The position numbers and the translations under genes are program-made. From JBFWMG01 sp050251715 (GTDB taxonomy: Bacteria; Desulfobacterota; Desulfovibrionia; Desulfovibrionales; Desulfovibrionaceae), in NCBI GenBank assembly GCA_050251715.1, contig JBFWMG010000009.1:70296-134295 (forward strand): 64,000 nt of DNA, given 5' to 3'. How positions within the stretch are numbered: position 1 is the stretch's first letter; each line of letters opens with the position of its first letter. The notes beneath the pieces are model-generated. The model was not told the DNA's origin, did not search any database, and saw nothing but the letters and a program-made list of their open reading frames with translations. Shown piece by piece: positions 51,083 to 60,298 of the stretch.

Positions 51083-51963
51083 AGCTTTTCGAGCGCCAGA
51101 TAGAGCGCCTGGGTGCCCTTGGCTCCCAAGCCCTGCATGGCGGCCTCGCGGTACAGGCTTTCCACCAGGGCCAGCCCCGGCAGCGTGATGCCCATGCGCT
51201 TGGCTTCCTCCAGCGCGATGCCCATGTCCTTGATGAAGTGTTCGATCATGAAACCGGGCTCGAAATCGCCCTTGATGACGCGCGGCGCCAGGTTGTCCAG
51301 CGACCAGCAGCCCGCCGCGCCCTTGGAGATGGCGCCGAGCAGCCGCTCCAGGTCAAGCCCGGCCTTCTTCCCGTAGAAGAGCGCCTGGCACACGCCGATC
51401 ATGGTGCCGGAAATGACGATCTGGTTGGCCATTTTGGTGTGCTGGCCCGCGCCGGGCTTGCCCTGCAGGCCGATATTCCTGCCCATGAGCTGAAAAAGCG
51501 GCAGCACCAGGTCATAGGCCGCCTGGTCGCCGCCCACCATGATGGACAGCGCCGCGTTGCGCGCGCCCACGTCGCCGCCGGATACCGGGGCGTCCAGGGC
51601 CATGACGCCCTGCTTGGCCGCCGCTTGGGCGATCTCCACGGCCAGGGTGGGGCTGGTGGTGGTCATGTCCACGCACGCGCCGCCGGACCGCAGTCCCGCC
51701 AGCACGCCGTCGGCATTGAAATAGACCTCGCGCACGTCCTTGGGAAAGCCGACGATGGTGAACACCACGTCCGACGCCTCGGCCACGGCCCTGGGCGAGT
51801 CGGCCCACGCCGCGCCCTTGTCCAGCAACGGCTGCGCCTTGGCCTTGGTGCGGTTGTACACAGTGGCCTGGTATCCGGCCGCCATGAGGTGCCCGCACAT
51901 GTGCAGGCCCATCACGCCTGTGCCGATCCATCCTATCCTGGTCGTTGCCTTGTCGCTCGTCAC
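51079..51963 (-). CDS. NAD(P)-dependent 3-hydroxyacid reductase (GarR/GlxR type)
   Basis: The 294-residue protein is a beta-hydroxyacid dehydrogenase: nucleotide-binding GWIGTGVMG (11-19), substrate motif DAPVSGGD (124-131) and catalytic Lys177 in GQHTKMANQ. Family members reduce tartronate semialdehyde to glycerate or act on 3-hydroxyisobutyrate or succinic semialdehyde. Lying just upstream of malate synthase, a role in glyoxylate use is likely. The start is a GTG with AGGAGACC before it. The substrate is not certain from sequence. Confidence 0.83.
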   Translation of the reverse strand: MTSDKATTRIGWIGTGVMGLHMCGHLMAAGYQATVYNRTKAKAQPLLDKGAAWADSPRAVAEASDVVFTIVGFPKDVREVYFNADGVLAGLRSGGACVDMTTTSPTLAVEIAQAAAKQGVMALDAPVSGGDVGARNAALSIMVGGDQAAYDLVLPLFQLMGRNIGLQGKPGAGQHTKMANQIVISGTMIGVCQALFYGKKAGLDLERLLGAISKGAAGCWSLDNLAPRVIKGDFEPGFMIEHFIKDMGIALEEAKRMGITLPGLALVESLYREAAMQGLGAKGTQALYLALEKL

Positions 51964-52116
51964 GCTGGTCTCCTGTACGCCGCCACGCCTTGCCGGGCAT
52001 GCCGGGTTTAACTCCCGCCGCGATGACCCTATCCCCCTGCCGCCGCTTTTTCAACCCGCCTGGTCAACAATGCCCGCCCTCTTTGCCTTGCGCCCGCCAT
52101 GCGCTATCATGGCGCC

Positions 52117-52518
52117 ATGCCCACCCTGCTCTTGCGCCCCAAGACCTCGCGGCCCGTTGCGCCGCCCAAGGCCCACCACGACCCCGCGTCACCCGACGCG
52201 GGCGGCAACGCCATCCGCTGCCGCGCCTGCGGCCATGAGGTCACCACGACCGCCGCGCGGCTGGCCGTGCACGGGGCGCATACCCACGTGTTTTGCAATC
52301 CCAACGGCAACGTCTTCGAGATCGGCTGCTTTACCTCCGCCCATGGCTGCGCCGTGCAGGGCTCACCCACGCCCGAGTTCACCTGGTTTTCCGGCCACGC
52401 CTGGCAGATAGCCCTGTGCCACGCCTGCCGCGCCCACCTGGGCTGGCGCTTCACCGGTACGGACAGCGGCGCGTTCTTCGGCCTCATCCTGGCCGAGCTT
52501 GTGGAAGACGACGGCTGA
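52117..52518 (+). CDS. Bacterial CULT-domain (cereblon-like) protein
   Basis: The 133-residue protein is almost only a CULT domain. Zinc ligands are Cys35, Cys38, Cys101 and Cys104. The tryptophan cage is complete: Trp90, Trp96 and Trp110, spaced 6 and 14 residues apart as in human cereblon. Other family marks are CNPNGNVFEIG, FSGHAWQIALCHAC and HLGWRF. CULT domains bind thalidomide-type drugs, and probably C-terminal cyclic imides or uridine-like ligands in nature. No lyase or protease domain is attached. The start is uncertain: an ATG at 52099 is also possible and neither has a good ribosome site. It is divergent from the GarR-like gene. Confidence 0.85.
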   Translation: MPTLLLRPKTSRPVAPPKAHHDPASPDAGGNAIRCRACGHEVTTTAARLAVHGAHTHVFCNPNGNVFEIGCFTSAHGCAVQGSPTPEFTWFSGHAWQIALCHACRAHLGWRFTGTDSGAFFGLILAELVEDDG

Positions 52519-52529
52519 CCGCCTCTCCA

Positions 52530-52610
52530 GAACCTTTTCGCCTTGAAACACGACCCACCCATGAAATAATATCCCATTATTACATGGAAATACACAATAG
52601 CACCTAAACC
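52530..52610 (-). repeat. Degenerate element C copy
   Basis: A partial match to element C, here following the CULT gene: CCTTTTCGCCTTGAAA, ATGAAATAATATCCCATTAT and ATAGCACCTAAA correspond, in reverse orientation, to the boxes of the better copies. It borders the stop codon of the molybdopterin oxidoreductase gene on the other strand. Confidence 0.5.
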
Positions 52611-54547
52611 GTTTCCAGGGTCAAGACGCTCTCCTCCCCGTTCTCCAGCCGCACCCGCTGGCTGTAGAGCGCGGCCTGTCCGCCCAGATCCGCCTCGCGC
52701 GGGGCCACGATGCCGTTGAACCCCCACCCTTGCGCGCGCCAGCCGCCGCGCCGGGCCAGCACGGTTTCCGGATGCAGGGACGGATCGAGTTCGAGCCGCA
52801 CCAGCACCCGGCCCAGGGGCGAGGCCACGTACACGGGCTTTTGCCGGTCAATGGCCGCAAGCATGGGATTGTCCGGCGACACCCAGGCCTGGGGCAATCC
52901 CCGCTGGTCGGCTTCGGTGAGCTGCGAGTGCAGGCGTTCGCCCCGGATGCAGGTGAGGAAATGGAGCGGATAGGCGGGATCGGCCGCCTCCTGGGGCGTG
53001 AGCGTGGCGACCAGGCGGCACAGGCCGTCGGCATGGCTGAAGACAAGATCCGCGAACGGAACTTCGGGGTACGCTGCCTGCAAAAAACCCTTGGCGCGCA
53101 GTTCCTCCAGGCCGCCGGACAGGGCGGGATGGGCAAGGGCCGCACGCAGCCAATCGTCCTTGGGAGCCAGCACCACGGGCGGATCGAGGCGCGCGCCCAG
53201 GTCGGCCATGATGTCGTAGTCGCTGCGCGCCTGGCCCGCCGGGGGCACCACCTGGGCCGCGTGGTTGACGCAGGGGTGGTCGTTGGCGTTGAGCACGTCC
53301 TCGCGTTCGAACATGAGCGCGGGCGGCAGGATGAGCGTGGCGCGGCTGGCCGTGTCGTTCATGAAGGCTTCTACGGCCACCACAAAGGGGGTGCGCGTGA
53401 GGGCGCGGCACACGGCGGCGCTGTCCGGGGTCTGGTTGGCCACGTTGCAGCCGTTGATCCAGGCCATGGCCACGGGCGGGTCCGCGTCCAGCAAGGCCCG
53501 CCCGATGGCGGCAAGGGGCAGGGCGCGCGCCGGGGGGTTGGGCTTGAGAAACCCGGTGTCCAGATGGCCGGTGGGGCCGGTGTAGTAGATGCCGCCGCCG
53601 GATCGGCCCACATGGCCGTGCAGCACGGCCACGGCATTGATCCAGCGCACGGTCTCGCCGCCCTGAAGGTGGCGCTGCAAGCCCCACCCGGTCAGGGTGG
53701 CCACGGGATCCGCCGGGTCGTACCAGGCGTAGATGCGCTCCATGTCGTCCAAAGACACGCCGCACGCGGCGCACAGGGCATTGAAGGCGTGTTCGGGCGC
53801 ATCGTCGTCGAACAGTTTTTTCAACGCGGCCCAGTTGGCCACGCGCTCCGTGACGTGCGGCGGCACGCGGCCCATCTCGTAGGCCAGCTTGGCCAGGGCA
53901 AAGGCGAGAAAACGGTCCGTGCCGGGGCGGATGCGCACCACATGGTCGGAAAAGGCCTCGGCGTTATCGCCGCCCGGCGAAATGGTGAGCACCTGGGTTC
54001 CGGCGGCGCGGGCCGCCTGCACGATGCGCAGGGTGTGCCTGGAGCGCCGTGCGATGTCGCGGCCCCAGTTGACGATGCGCCGGGCCTGGGCCAGGGCGGC
54101 CATGGGCGGCTGGGTGTCCTCGCCAAAGTCCAGCGTGTGCGCAATGCGCCCGGCGGCCAGGCACAGCGAGCCCGAGGTGGTGGACGCGCCGAGCATGTTG
54201 AACAGGTGGTCCGCCGCCCCGGCCAGCACGCCGTTCAGGCCATAGCCCCGGATATGCAGCATGGCTTCGGGCGTGGCGCGCAAGGCCTGGATGCGCGCGG
54301 CGCACAGGTCCAGCGCCTCGTCCCATGATATGGGCGCAAAGCCGCCGCCCTGGCGCAGGAGCGGGGTGAGGATGCGGTCCGGCCGGGTGAGGAACCGGGC
54401 GGGATAGGTCGCGCTTTTGTTGCAGATGACGTGGCCGGTGTAGGGGTGGTCCGGGTTGGGCGAGACGCGGATCTTGCCGCCCCTGGTGGTGACGGCAAGG
54501 GAGCAGCCGTCCATGCAGTCCATGGTGCAGGCGGATATGGTTTTCAT
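52604..54547 (-). CDS. Molybdopterin-dependent oxidoreductase
   Basis: The 647-residue protein belongs to the Mo/W-bisMGD (DMSO reductase) family. N-terminal Cys7, Cys11, Cys15 and Cys42 bind a [4Fe-4S] cluster. Cofactor-binding stretches follow (PISWDEALD near 72, RIVNWGRDIARRS near 165, TGWGLQRH near 290, MAWINGCNVANQTPD near 360, NDTASRATLILPP near 390). No twin-arginine signal is present, so it is cytoplasmic. No electron-transfer subunit is adjacent. The substrate is unknown; formate dehydrogenase-like or thiosulfate/polysulfide reductase-like are both possible. GGAGG precedes the start. Confidence 0.87.
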   Translation of the reverse strand: MKTISACTMDCMDGCSLAVTTRGGKIRVSPNPDHPYTGHVICNKSATYPARFLTRPDRILTPLLRQGGGFAPISWDEALDLCAARIQALRATPEAMLHIRGYGLNGVLAGAADHLFNMLGASTTSGSLCLAAGRIAHTLDFGEDTQPPMAALAQARRIVNWGRDIARRSRHTLRIVQAARAAGTQVLTISPGGDNAEAFSDHVVRIRPGTDRFLAFALAKLAYEMGRVPPHVTERVANWAALKKLFDDDAPEHAFNALCAACGVSLDDMERIYAWYDPADPVATLTGWGLQRHLQGGETVRWINAVAVLHGHVGRSGGGIYYTGPTGHLDTGFLKPNPPARALPLAAIGRALLDADPPVAMAWINGCNVANQTPDSAAVCRALTRTPFVVAVEAFMNDTASRATLILPPALMFEREDVLNANDHPCVNHAAQVVPPAGQARSDYDIMADLGARLDPPVVLAPKDDWLRAALAHPALSGGLEELRAKGFLQAAYPEVPFADLVFSHADGLCRLVATLTPQEAADPAYPLHFLTCIRGERLHSQLTEADQRGLPQAWVSPDNPMLAAIDRQKPVYVASPLGRVLVRLELDPSLHPETVLARRGGWRAQGWGFNGIVAPREADLGGQAALYSQRVRLENGEESVLTLETV

Positions 54548-54782
54548 GCAGCCTCCGGCTTGGCCGGTGTGTTCGGGTGTGGCATGCGCCCGGCCGCGTC
54601 CAGCGCGATGCGCGTCCAGCGTGATGCGCGGCCGGCGCGGCAGCGTGATGCGCGGTCGGCGCGGCCATGAGCCTAGCCTGTTTGGCCGGCGCGTTCAATG
54701 CGCGGTGCGCGCCGGGCGTGGGGCGGCGCATCTGAGGCGGCGCGGCAACTGAAGAGGCCGGGACAAGCCCCCGCCCAGGCGA

Positions 54783-54865
54783 GCCACAGGCCGCGCCCCA
54801 TCCAAGCAGGCCACGCCCAGACCGGCCACAGGCCGCGCCCCCTCCAAACAGGCCGCGCCCAGCCT
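54783..54865. repeat. 42-bp direct repeat, two units
   Basis: Two adjacent copies (54783-54824, 54825-54865) differ at about five positions. Both are C-rich and noncoding. Confidence 0.75.
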
Positions 54866-55133
54866 CCAAACCGTCCCCAGACCGCCCTCGGGACGATACA
54901 AGACCGGCCCATTTCCCTACATTATTGTACAACTATGCATGAATGCGACTTTTTTGTTGCGATACCGGATAGTTGTCTTTTCCTGCCATTTCAATGCGTT
55001 TGCGAGTTTTCCCGCATTTCCGCGCCGATTCCGCCCCTTTACAGACTTACGATTTCGTTGGTACGACAATTTTGTTGCAGCCGTGATGCTATTTAGTACG
55101 TAATTGTTAAAAATCACCCTGGCGAGGTGCGGC

Positions 55134-55168
55134 GGCGGCCATCCCTTCATACCGGATGGCCGCCTTTT
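55134..55168 (+). terminator. Terminator-like hairpin in the amtB leader
   Basis: A perfect 11-base stem, GGCGGCCATCC with GGATGGCCGCC, a nine-base loop and then TTTT. It lies 46 bases before the amtB start and points toward it. With no gene directly upstream on this strand, it could end a small RNA or act as an attenuator for amtB-glnB. Confidence 0.7.
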
Positions 55169-55214
55169 ATGCGAACCCCCAAATCCCCACAAGGACCCCC
55201 CACGAGGAATCCCC

Positions 55215-56435
<1,221 letters not shown>

Positions 56436-56463
56436 CACCCACCCGTCACACAAGGATAACAAT

Positions 56464-56802
56464 ATGAAAAAACTGGAAATCATCATTCGTCCCTTCAAGC
56501 TGGACGAGGTCAAGGAAACCCTGACCGCCATGGGCGTCAAGGGCATGACCGTGGTGGAGGTCAAGGGTTTCGGCCGCCAGGGCGGCCACAAGGAAGTCTA
56601 CCGTGGGGCCGAATACCAGGTGGATTTCGTGGCCAAGACCAAGATCGAGGTCGTGGTGCATGACGCCGAGGTGCCCAAGGTGCTCCAGGCCGTGCTGGGC
56701 GCGGCGCGCACCGGCCAGGTGGGTGACGGCAAGATCTTCGTCTACAACGTGGAGGACGTGCTGCGCATCCGCACCGGCGAGTCGGGCGCGGACGCGGTCT
56801 AG
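56464..56802 (+). CDS. glnB: Nitrogen regulatory protein PII
   Basis: The 112-residue protein is a standard PII: KLEIIIRPFKLDEVKE at the start, the T-loop with Tyr51 (RGAEY) that can be uridylylated, and the ATP/2-oxoglutarate segment GDGKIFVYNVEDVLRIRTGE. It senses 2-oxoglutarate and energy charge and controls AmtB and nitrogen metabolism. AAGGATAAC precedes the start. Being paired with amtB it could equally be named glnK. Confidence 0.95.
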   Translation: MKKLEIIIRPFKLDEVKETLTAMGVKGMTVVEVKGFGRQGGHKEVYRGAEYQVDFVAKTKIEVVVHDAEVPKVLQAVLGAARTGQVGDGKIFVYNVEDVLRIRTGESGADAV

Positions 56803-56813
56803 TCCCCATATCT

Positions 56814-56943
56814 GACCCTGGGGGAAGGAGAGAGAAAATTTCTCTCTCCTTCCCCCAGACCCCCATCCTCTCACCTATCTCTTTCCCCAAAAACTGCTGG
56901 CAGGGGAGAAGGATACGGTTGGGACACGCGCGTTCCCCAGGCA
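56814..56943 (-). repeat. Dispersed hairpin element B, copy 2
   Basis: Reverse-oriented copy of the element at 86-211 and 63751-63914. It starts just after glnB with a perfect palindrome at 56818-56858: 20-base arms of CTGGGGGAAGGAGAGAGAAA and a one-base centre. It then continues through CCCCAAAAACTGCTGG, GGATACGG and GTTCCCCAG. The palindrome may also serve as the amtB-glnB terminator. Confidence 0.82.
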
Positions 56944-57105
56944 GATGGAGGGCACGTTTACCCGACGCCATGAGCCGCTTGGCGGTTTGTCAGCAGCCTA
57001 AAACACGGTGCCTAGCGCAGGGGCTTTTCTGGCAAGGGCAAGGCTGGGTGGGCCGCCGCATTTTTCGGTCGACCTCCTGCCTTTTCCCTTCCGTTTTACT
57101 CTGGT

Positions 57106-57122
57106 TTGGCACAGCTGATGCA
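57106..57122 (+). promoter_or_regulatory. Sigma-54 (-24/-12) promoter
   Basis: TTGGCACAGCTGATGCA has GG and GC exactly ten bases apart and matches TGGCACG-N4-TTGCW at all but two positions. The predicted start lies about 40 bases before the gene at 57174. This implies control by an activator such as the NtrC-type proteins encoded in the window. Confidence 0.78.
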
Positions 57123-57173
57123 ACATATTTTGCATCGCCCCAAAAGGGCCAACTCCAACCACGGGAGGCGGCC

Positions 57174-57509
57174 ATGACCACCACCCTCACCCCCAAGCCG
57201 CACCGCACCACTCGGGAAATGCGCGATCTCCATCGGAGCGAAGAGGTCGCGCACCGCATCCAGCTCACCGAAGTCGACTTCTCACCCGGCGCCCGCGCCA
57301 CCATCGGCCTGGCCGTGCGCCACATCGCCGAGCAGTACCTTCTGGAGCCGTCCGACCTTGCCCGGCGCATGCAGGGCGAGATCTATTGGATCGAGCCGTC
57401 GGACAAGCTCATGATCGTGCTGCCCGTGCCCGAAGCCGATGCGGACATGTTCGTGGAGGTGCCGGCCGGGCACTGGCGCTTCAAGGACCGGGACAGCCAC
57501 ACGCAATAG
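57174..57509 (+). CDS. Conserved-looking hypothetical protein under sigma-54
   Basis: The 111-residue protein is not recognised. It is soluble, with no signal peptide. It has a central segment GLAVRHIAEQYLLEPSDLARRM and a C-terminal EIYWIEPSDKLMIVLPVPEA that looks like a small folded domain. GGGAGG precedes the start and a good sigma-54 promoter lies 50-70 bases upstream. A hairpin with a T run follows, so it is a single-gene unit. Nearness to amtB-glnB and sigma-54 control suggest a nitrogen or stress-related role, as inference only. Confidence 0.65.
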   Translation: MTTTLTPKPHRTTREMRDLHRSEEVAHRIQLTEVDFSPGARATIGLAVRHIAEQYLLEPSDLARRMQGEIYWIEPSDKLMIVLPVPEADADMFVEVPAGHWRFKDRDSHTQ

Positions 57510-57543
57510 TGCCGGTATCCCGTTCCGCTCCCCATTGACCCAC

Positions 57544-57584
57544 ACATGCCGGTCGGCGCGGCGCGCCTTCCGGCATGTCTTTTC
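57544..57584 (+). terminator. Probable Rho-independent terminator
   Basis: ACATGCCGG pairs with CCGGCATGT (57544-57552 with 57570-57578), followed by CTTTTC, 34 bases after the stop of the small sigma-54-driven gene. Confidence 0.6.
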
Positions 57585-57717
57585 GCCAACGCCACCGCGC
57601 CGTAAAAGGCACGCGGCGTCCTGCGCCTTGCGCTCCGCACATACAAAGATACCCCCATTGACACATTCCCCTCCCCTCCATAGGGGAATACAATATGGCA
57701 GCGCAACGGGGGGGCCA

Positions 57718-59031
57718 ATGCGTATCGTTCTCGGTCTGTTTCTTTTTCTCGCTCTTCTGGGCGGCGCGTTGTTTTTCACGCCGTCCGATCTCATCCTGAA
57801 TATCCTCGACCCATCCCTGTCGCCGGACGCACTGGAACGGCAGGTGCTGGAAGCCAAGTCAAAGGTGCGGGCCTCTCTCCTGAAACGCGCCCAGAATGGC
57901 GATGCAGAGGCCCAGTACCGCGTCGGCTGCCAGTACGCCCTGGGCGAACACAGCGCCAAGGACGCCAAGGAGGCGTTCGCCTGGTACGCCAAGGCCGCGG
58001 CCCAGGGACACGCCCTGGCGCAATACGCCCTGGGGCGCCTGTACTGGAACGGCGAGGGGGTGGCCCAAAACATGGCGCTGGCCGCGCTGTGGATGCGCCG
58101 AAGCGCCGACCAGGGCGACCCCTACGGCCAGTTCGGGCTGGGCGTGCTGTGCGCCACGGGCCAAGGCGTCAAGCGGGATGCCATGGCGGCCATCGATCTG
58201 TTCGAAAAGGCGGCCGGAGCGGGATTGGCCGACGCCCTGCGCGCGTTGGAGGATTTCGCGGCGCACGGTTCCCAGGCCACGCAGAGTGGCGTGCTGGCCG
58301 CCTCGCCTGCGGCCCTGGAGGCGGACGACACTCCGGCGGCGGCAACCGCCCCATCAGTCAATAATTCGCGGCGCGAGGCCATAGCCGTGAAGATGCTCCG
58401 CCTCCTGGCCATGCGCGGCGAGGCCAGAGCCCAGTGCTCCCTGGGCATGTTCCTGTTGCAGCGGGATGACCCGGCCTCCTGGACCGAGGCCGTGCAGTGG
58501 CTCAAACAGTCCGCGCAGCAAAAATTCACCCAGGCCTACTTCATGCTCGGCCTTGCCCACCTGCTGGGCAAGGGCGTGGCCAAGGATCACGCCGAAGCCA
58601 TGCAATGGGCCAGGCTGGGGGCGGATGCGGGACACGCCGACTCGCAGTTCGTGCTTGGCCTCTCCCTGGGATCGGCCAACATGCCGGGATACGACCCGGC
58701 CGAGGCCGCGCGCTACCTGCACGCCGCAGCCACGCAGGGACACAGGCAGGCGCAGCTCTTCTACGGCGGCTGCCTTGAAAAGGACAAAGGCGTGCCCAAG
58801 GACATGGATCAGGCCGTGGCCTGGTACAAAAAGTCCGCTGAGCAGGGATTTGCCCTGGCCCAACTCAAGCTGGGCGCGCTCTACATGACGGGCACCGGCG
58901 TGCCCAAGAACCCCGCCCTGGGCCGCCAGTGGATCCAAAAGGCCGAGGATCAGGGCAAGGGCGTGGACGTCCTGTTCGCAAGCATTTTTCAGAACAACGC
59001 CACGGCCCGCAAGGAACTGCTGATGCCCTGA
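57718..59031 (+). CDS. Sel1-repeat protein
   Basis: The 437-residue protein starts with a signal peptide or anchor (residues 3-20). It then has about eight Sel1-like helical repeats in two blocks (about 50-170 and 225-425), recognisable from GDAEAQYRVGCQYALGE, ALAQYALGRLYWNGEGVAQN and AQLKLGALYMTGTGVPKN. A linker of about 40 residues rich in Ala/Ser separates the blocks. Such proteins serve as scaffolds in the envelope. The start follows a run of seven G residues, where the SD-like GGGGG is close. It stands alone. Confidence 0.82.
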   Translation: MRIVLGLFLFLALLGGALFFTPSDLILNILDPSLSPDALERQVLEAKSKVRASLLKRAQNGDAEAQYRVGCQYALGEHSAKDAKEAFAWYAKAAAQGHALAQYALGRLYWNGEGVAQNMALAALWMRRSADQGDPYGQFGLGVLCATGQGVKRDAMAAIDLFEKAAGAGLADALRALEDFAAHGSQATQSGVLAASPAALEADDTPAAATAPSVNNSRREAIAVKMLRLLAMRGEARAQCSLGMFLLQRDDPASWTEAVQWLKQSAQQKFTQAYFMLGLAHLLGKGVAKDHAEAMQWARLGADAGHADSQFVLGLSLGSANMPGYDPAEAARYLHAAATQGHRQAQLFYGGCLEKDKGVPKDMDQAVAWYKKSAEQGFALAQLKLGALYMTGTGVPKNPALGRQWIQKAEDQGKGVDVLFASIFQNNATARKELLMP

Positions 59032-59117
59032 CGCCGCCCCAGGCCCAAAAAGCGCAAAAAATAGCGCTCCGCACACGGCGCGATCCATGGTAGGCAACGT
59101 CTCAACAAGGTGACTGC

Positions 59118-60014
59118 ATGGCCCACCACACGGAAAAAAGCTATCAGGAGCGGCTCAACCGCGTGCTCGTGCACATCCAGGAAAACCTGGACGAACCGCT
59201 TTCGCTGGACGATCTGGCGGCAGTGGCCCATTTTTCGCCCTTCCACTTCCACCGCATGTTTTCCGGCATGGTGGGCGAATCGGTCAAGGAATACGTGCGC
59301 CGCCTGCGCCTGGAGCGCGCCGCCGCCAAGCTCCGCTTCTCCTCCCTGGCCGTGACCGACATCAGCGCCATGGCCGGATTCGACTCCCAGTCCGCCTTTA
59401 CCCGCGCCTTCAAGACCATGTTTTCCATGACGCCCAGCGTGTACCGCAAGCTGTGCAGCGGCGAAAAACCTGGTCCGACCCGCACCTGCAATTCCCAATG
59501 CTGCGCCCCCCTGGGTGCGTGGGCAACCCCATCAGGAGAGAGCCTCTTGACCCCTGAAATACAAACCATCGCCCCCATCCGGGTGGCGTTTGTGCGGCAC
59601 ATCGGCCCCTACATGGAATGCAAGCCCGCCTGGGAAAAGCTGTGCGCCTGGGCCACGCTGCGCGGCGTGCTCGGCCCGGACACCCTGTTCATCGGCGTGT
59701 CCCACGACGATCCGGAGGTCACGCCGCCGGAAAAACTCCGCTATGACGCCTGCATCACGGTTTCCCCCGACGTGGGGCCGGATGGGCGTGTGGGCGTGCA
59801 GACCGTGGGCGGCGGCGAATACGCCACCGCCGTGCACAAGGGGCCGTACCAGGGACTTTTCGGCGCCTACGCCTGGTTGTGCGGGCAATGGATACCCGCC
59901 CAAAAGCGCGAAATCGGCACGTCTCCCACCTTCGAACACTTCCTCAACTGCCCGGACACCACGCCGTCCGAGGAGTTGCGCACCCGCATCCACGTGCCCC
60001 TGGAGCCGAAATAG
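59118..60014 (+). CDS. AraC regulator with GyrI-like ligand domain
   Basis: The 298-residue protein has an N-terminal AraC DNA-binding domain with two helix-turn-helices (about 8-115, LSLDDLAAVAHFSPFHFHRMF and TDISAMAGFDSQSAFTRAF). A C-terminal GyrI/SbmC-like small-molecule binding domain (about 138-297) begins with IQTIAPIRVAFVRHIGPY. This is the Rob/SoxS-related drug-responsive type. It may regulate an efflux or detoxification gene; none is adjacent. AAGG precedes the start. Confidence 0.88.
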   Translation: MAHHTEKSYQERLNRVLVHIQENLDEPLSLDDLAAVAHFSPFHFHRMFSGMVGESVKEYVRRLRLERAAAKLRFSSLAVTDISAMAGFDSQSAFTRAFKTMFSMTPSVYRKLCSGEKPGPTRTCNSQCCAPLGAWATPSGESLLTPEIQTIAPIRVAFVRHIGPYMECKPAWEKLCAWATLRGVLGPDTLFIGVSHDDPEVTPPEKLRYDACITVSPDVGPDGRVGVQTVGGGEYATAVHKGPYQGLFGAYAWLCGQWIPAQKREIGTSPTFEHFLNCPDTTPSEELRTRIHVPLEPK

Positions 60015-60298
60015 CGCGCGGGCCGGGGGTGTCCCGATAGGCATGATGCCGGGCCTCTTTCCAGCCCCCCTCCGGGTCGGCGCGGCGCAGGCCCGCGCCA
60101 GGGTCTTGCCCACAGCCGAGGCACGCATTATCTTATCTGGCGGTTGAAAAAGCCCGGCCTGGCCTTTGCCAATCCGGGTCGGCAACGCCATGGTGTTGCC
60201 AACCATCTCGCATCATGGACTTTCCCACGTGCCGCCCATGCTCGGGCGCGCGCAGACTGTGCGGCAACAGCCTGCCATCTGGTAGTCAGGAGGACGGC

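Larger units (their letters stand above)
54548..55214. other. Long spacer with tandem repeats and amtB leader
   Basis: No gene is supported. Bases about 54600-54665 hold a GCGTGATGCGCGG-type repeat. Bases 54783-54865 hold two units of about 42 bases beginning GCCACAGGCCGCGCCCC. From about 54905 the DNA is AT-rich and probably contains the promoter of amtB; two copies of TTTTGTTGC (near 54952 and 55068) are seen. No sigma-54 consensus with correct spacing was found. A strong terminator-type hairpin lies at 55134-55168. Confidence 0.6.
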
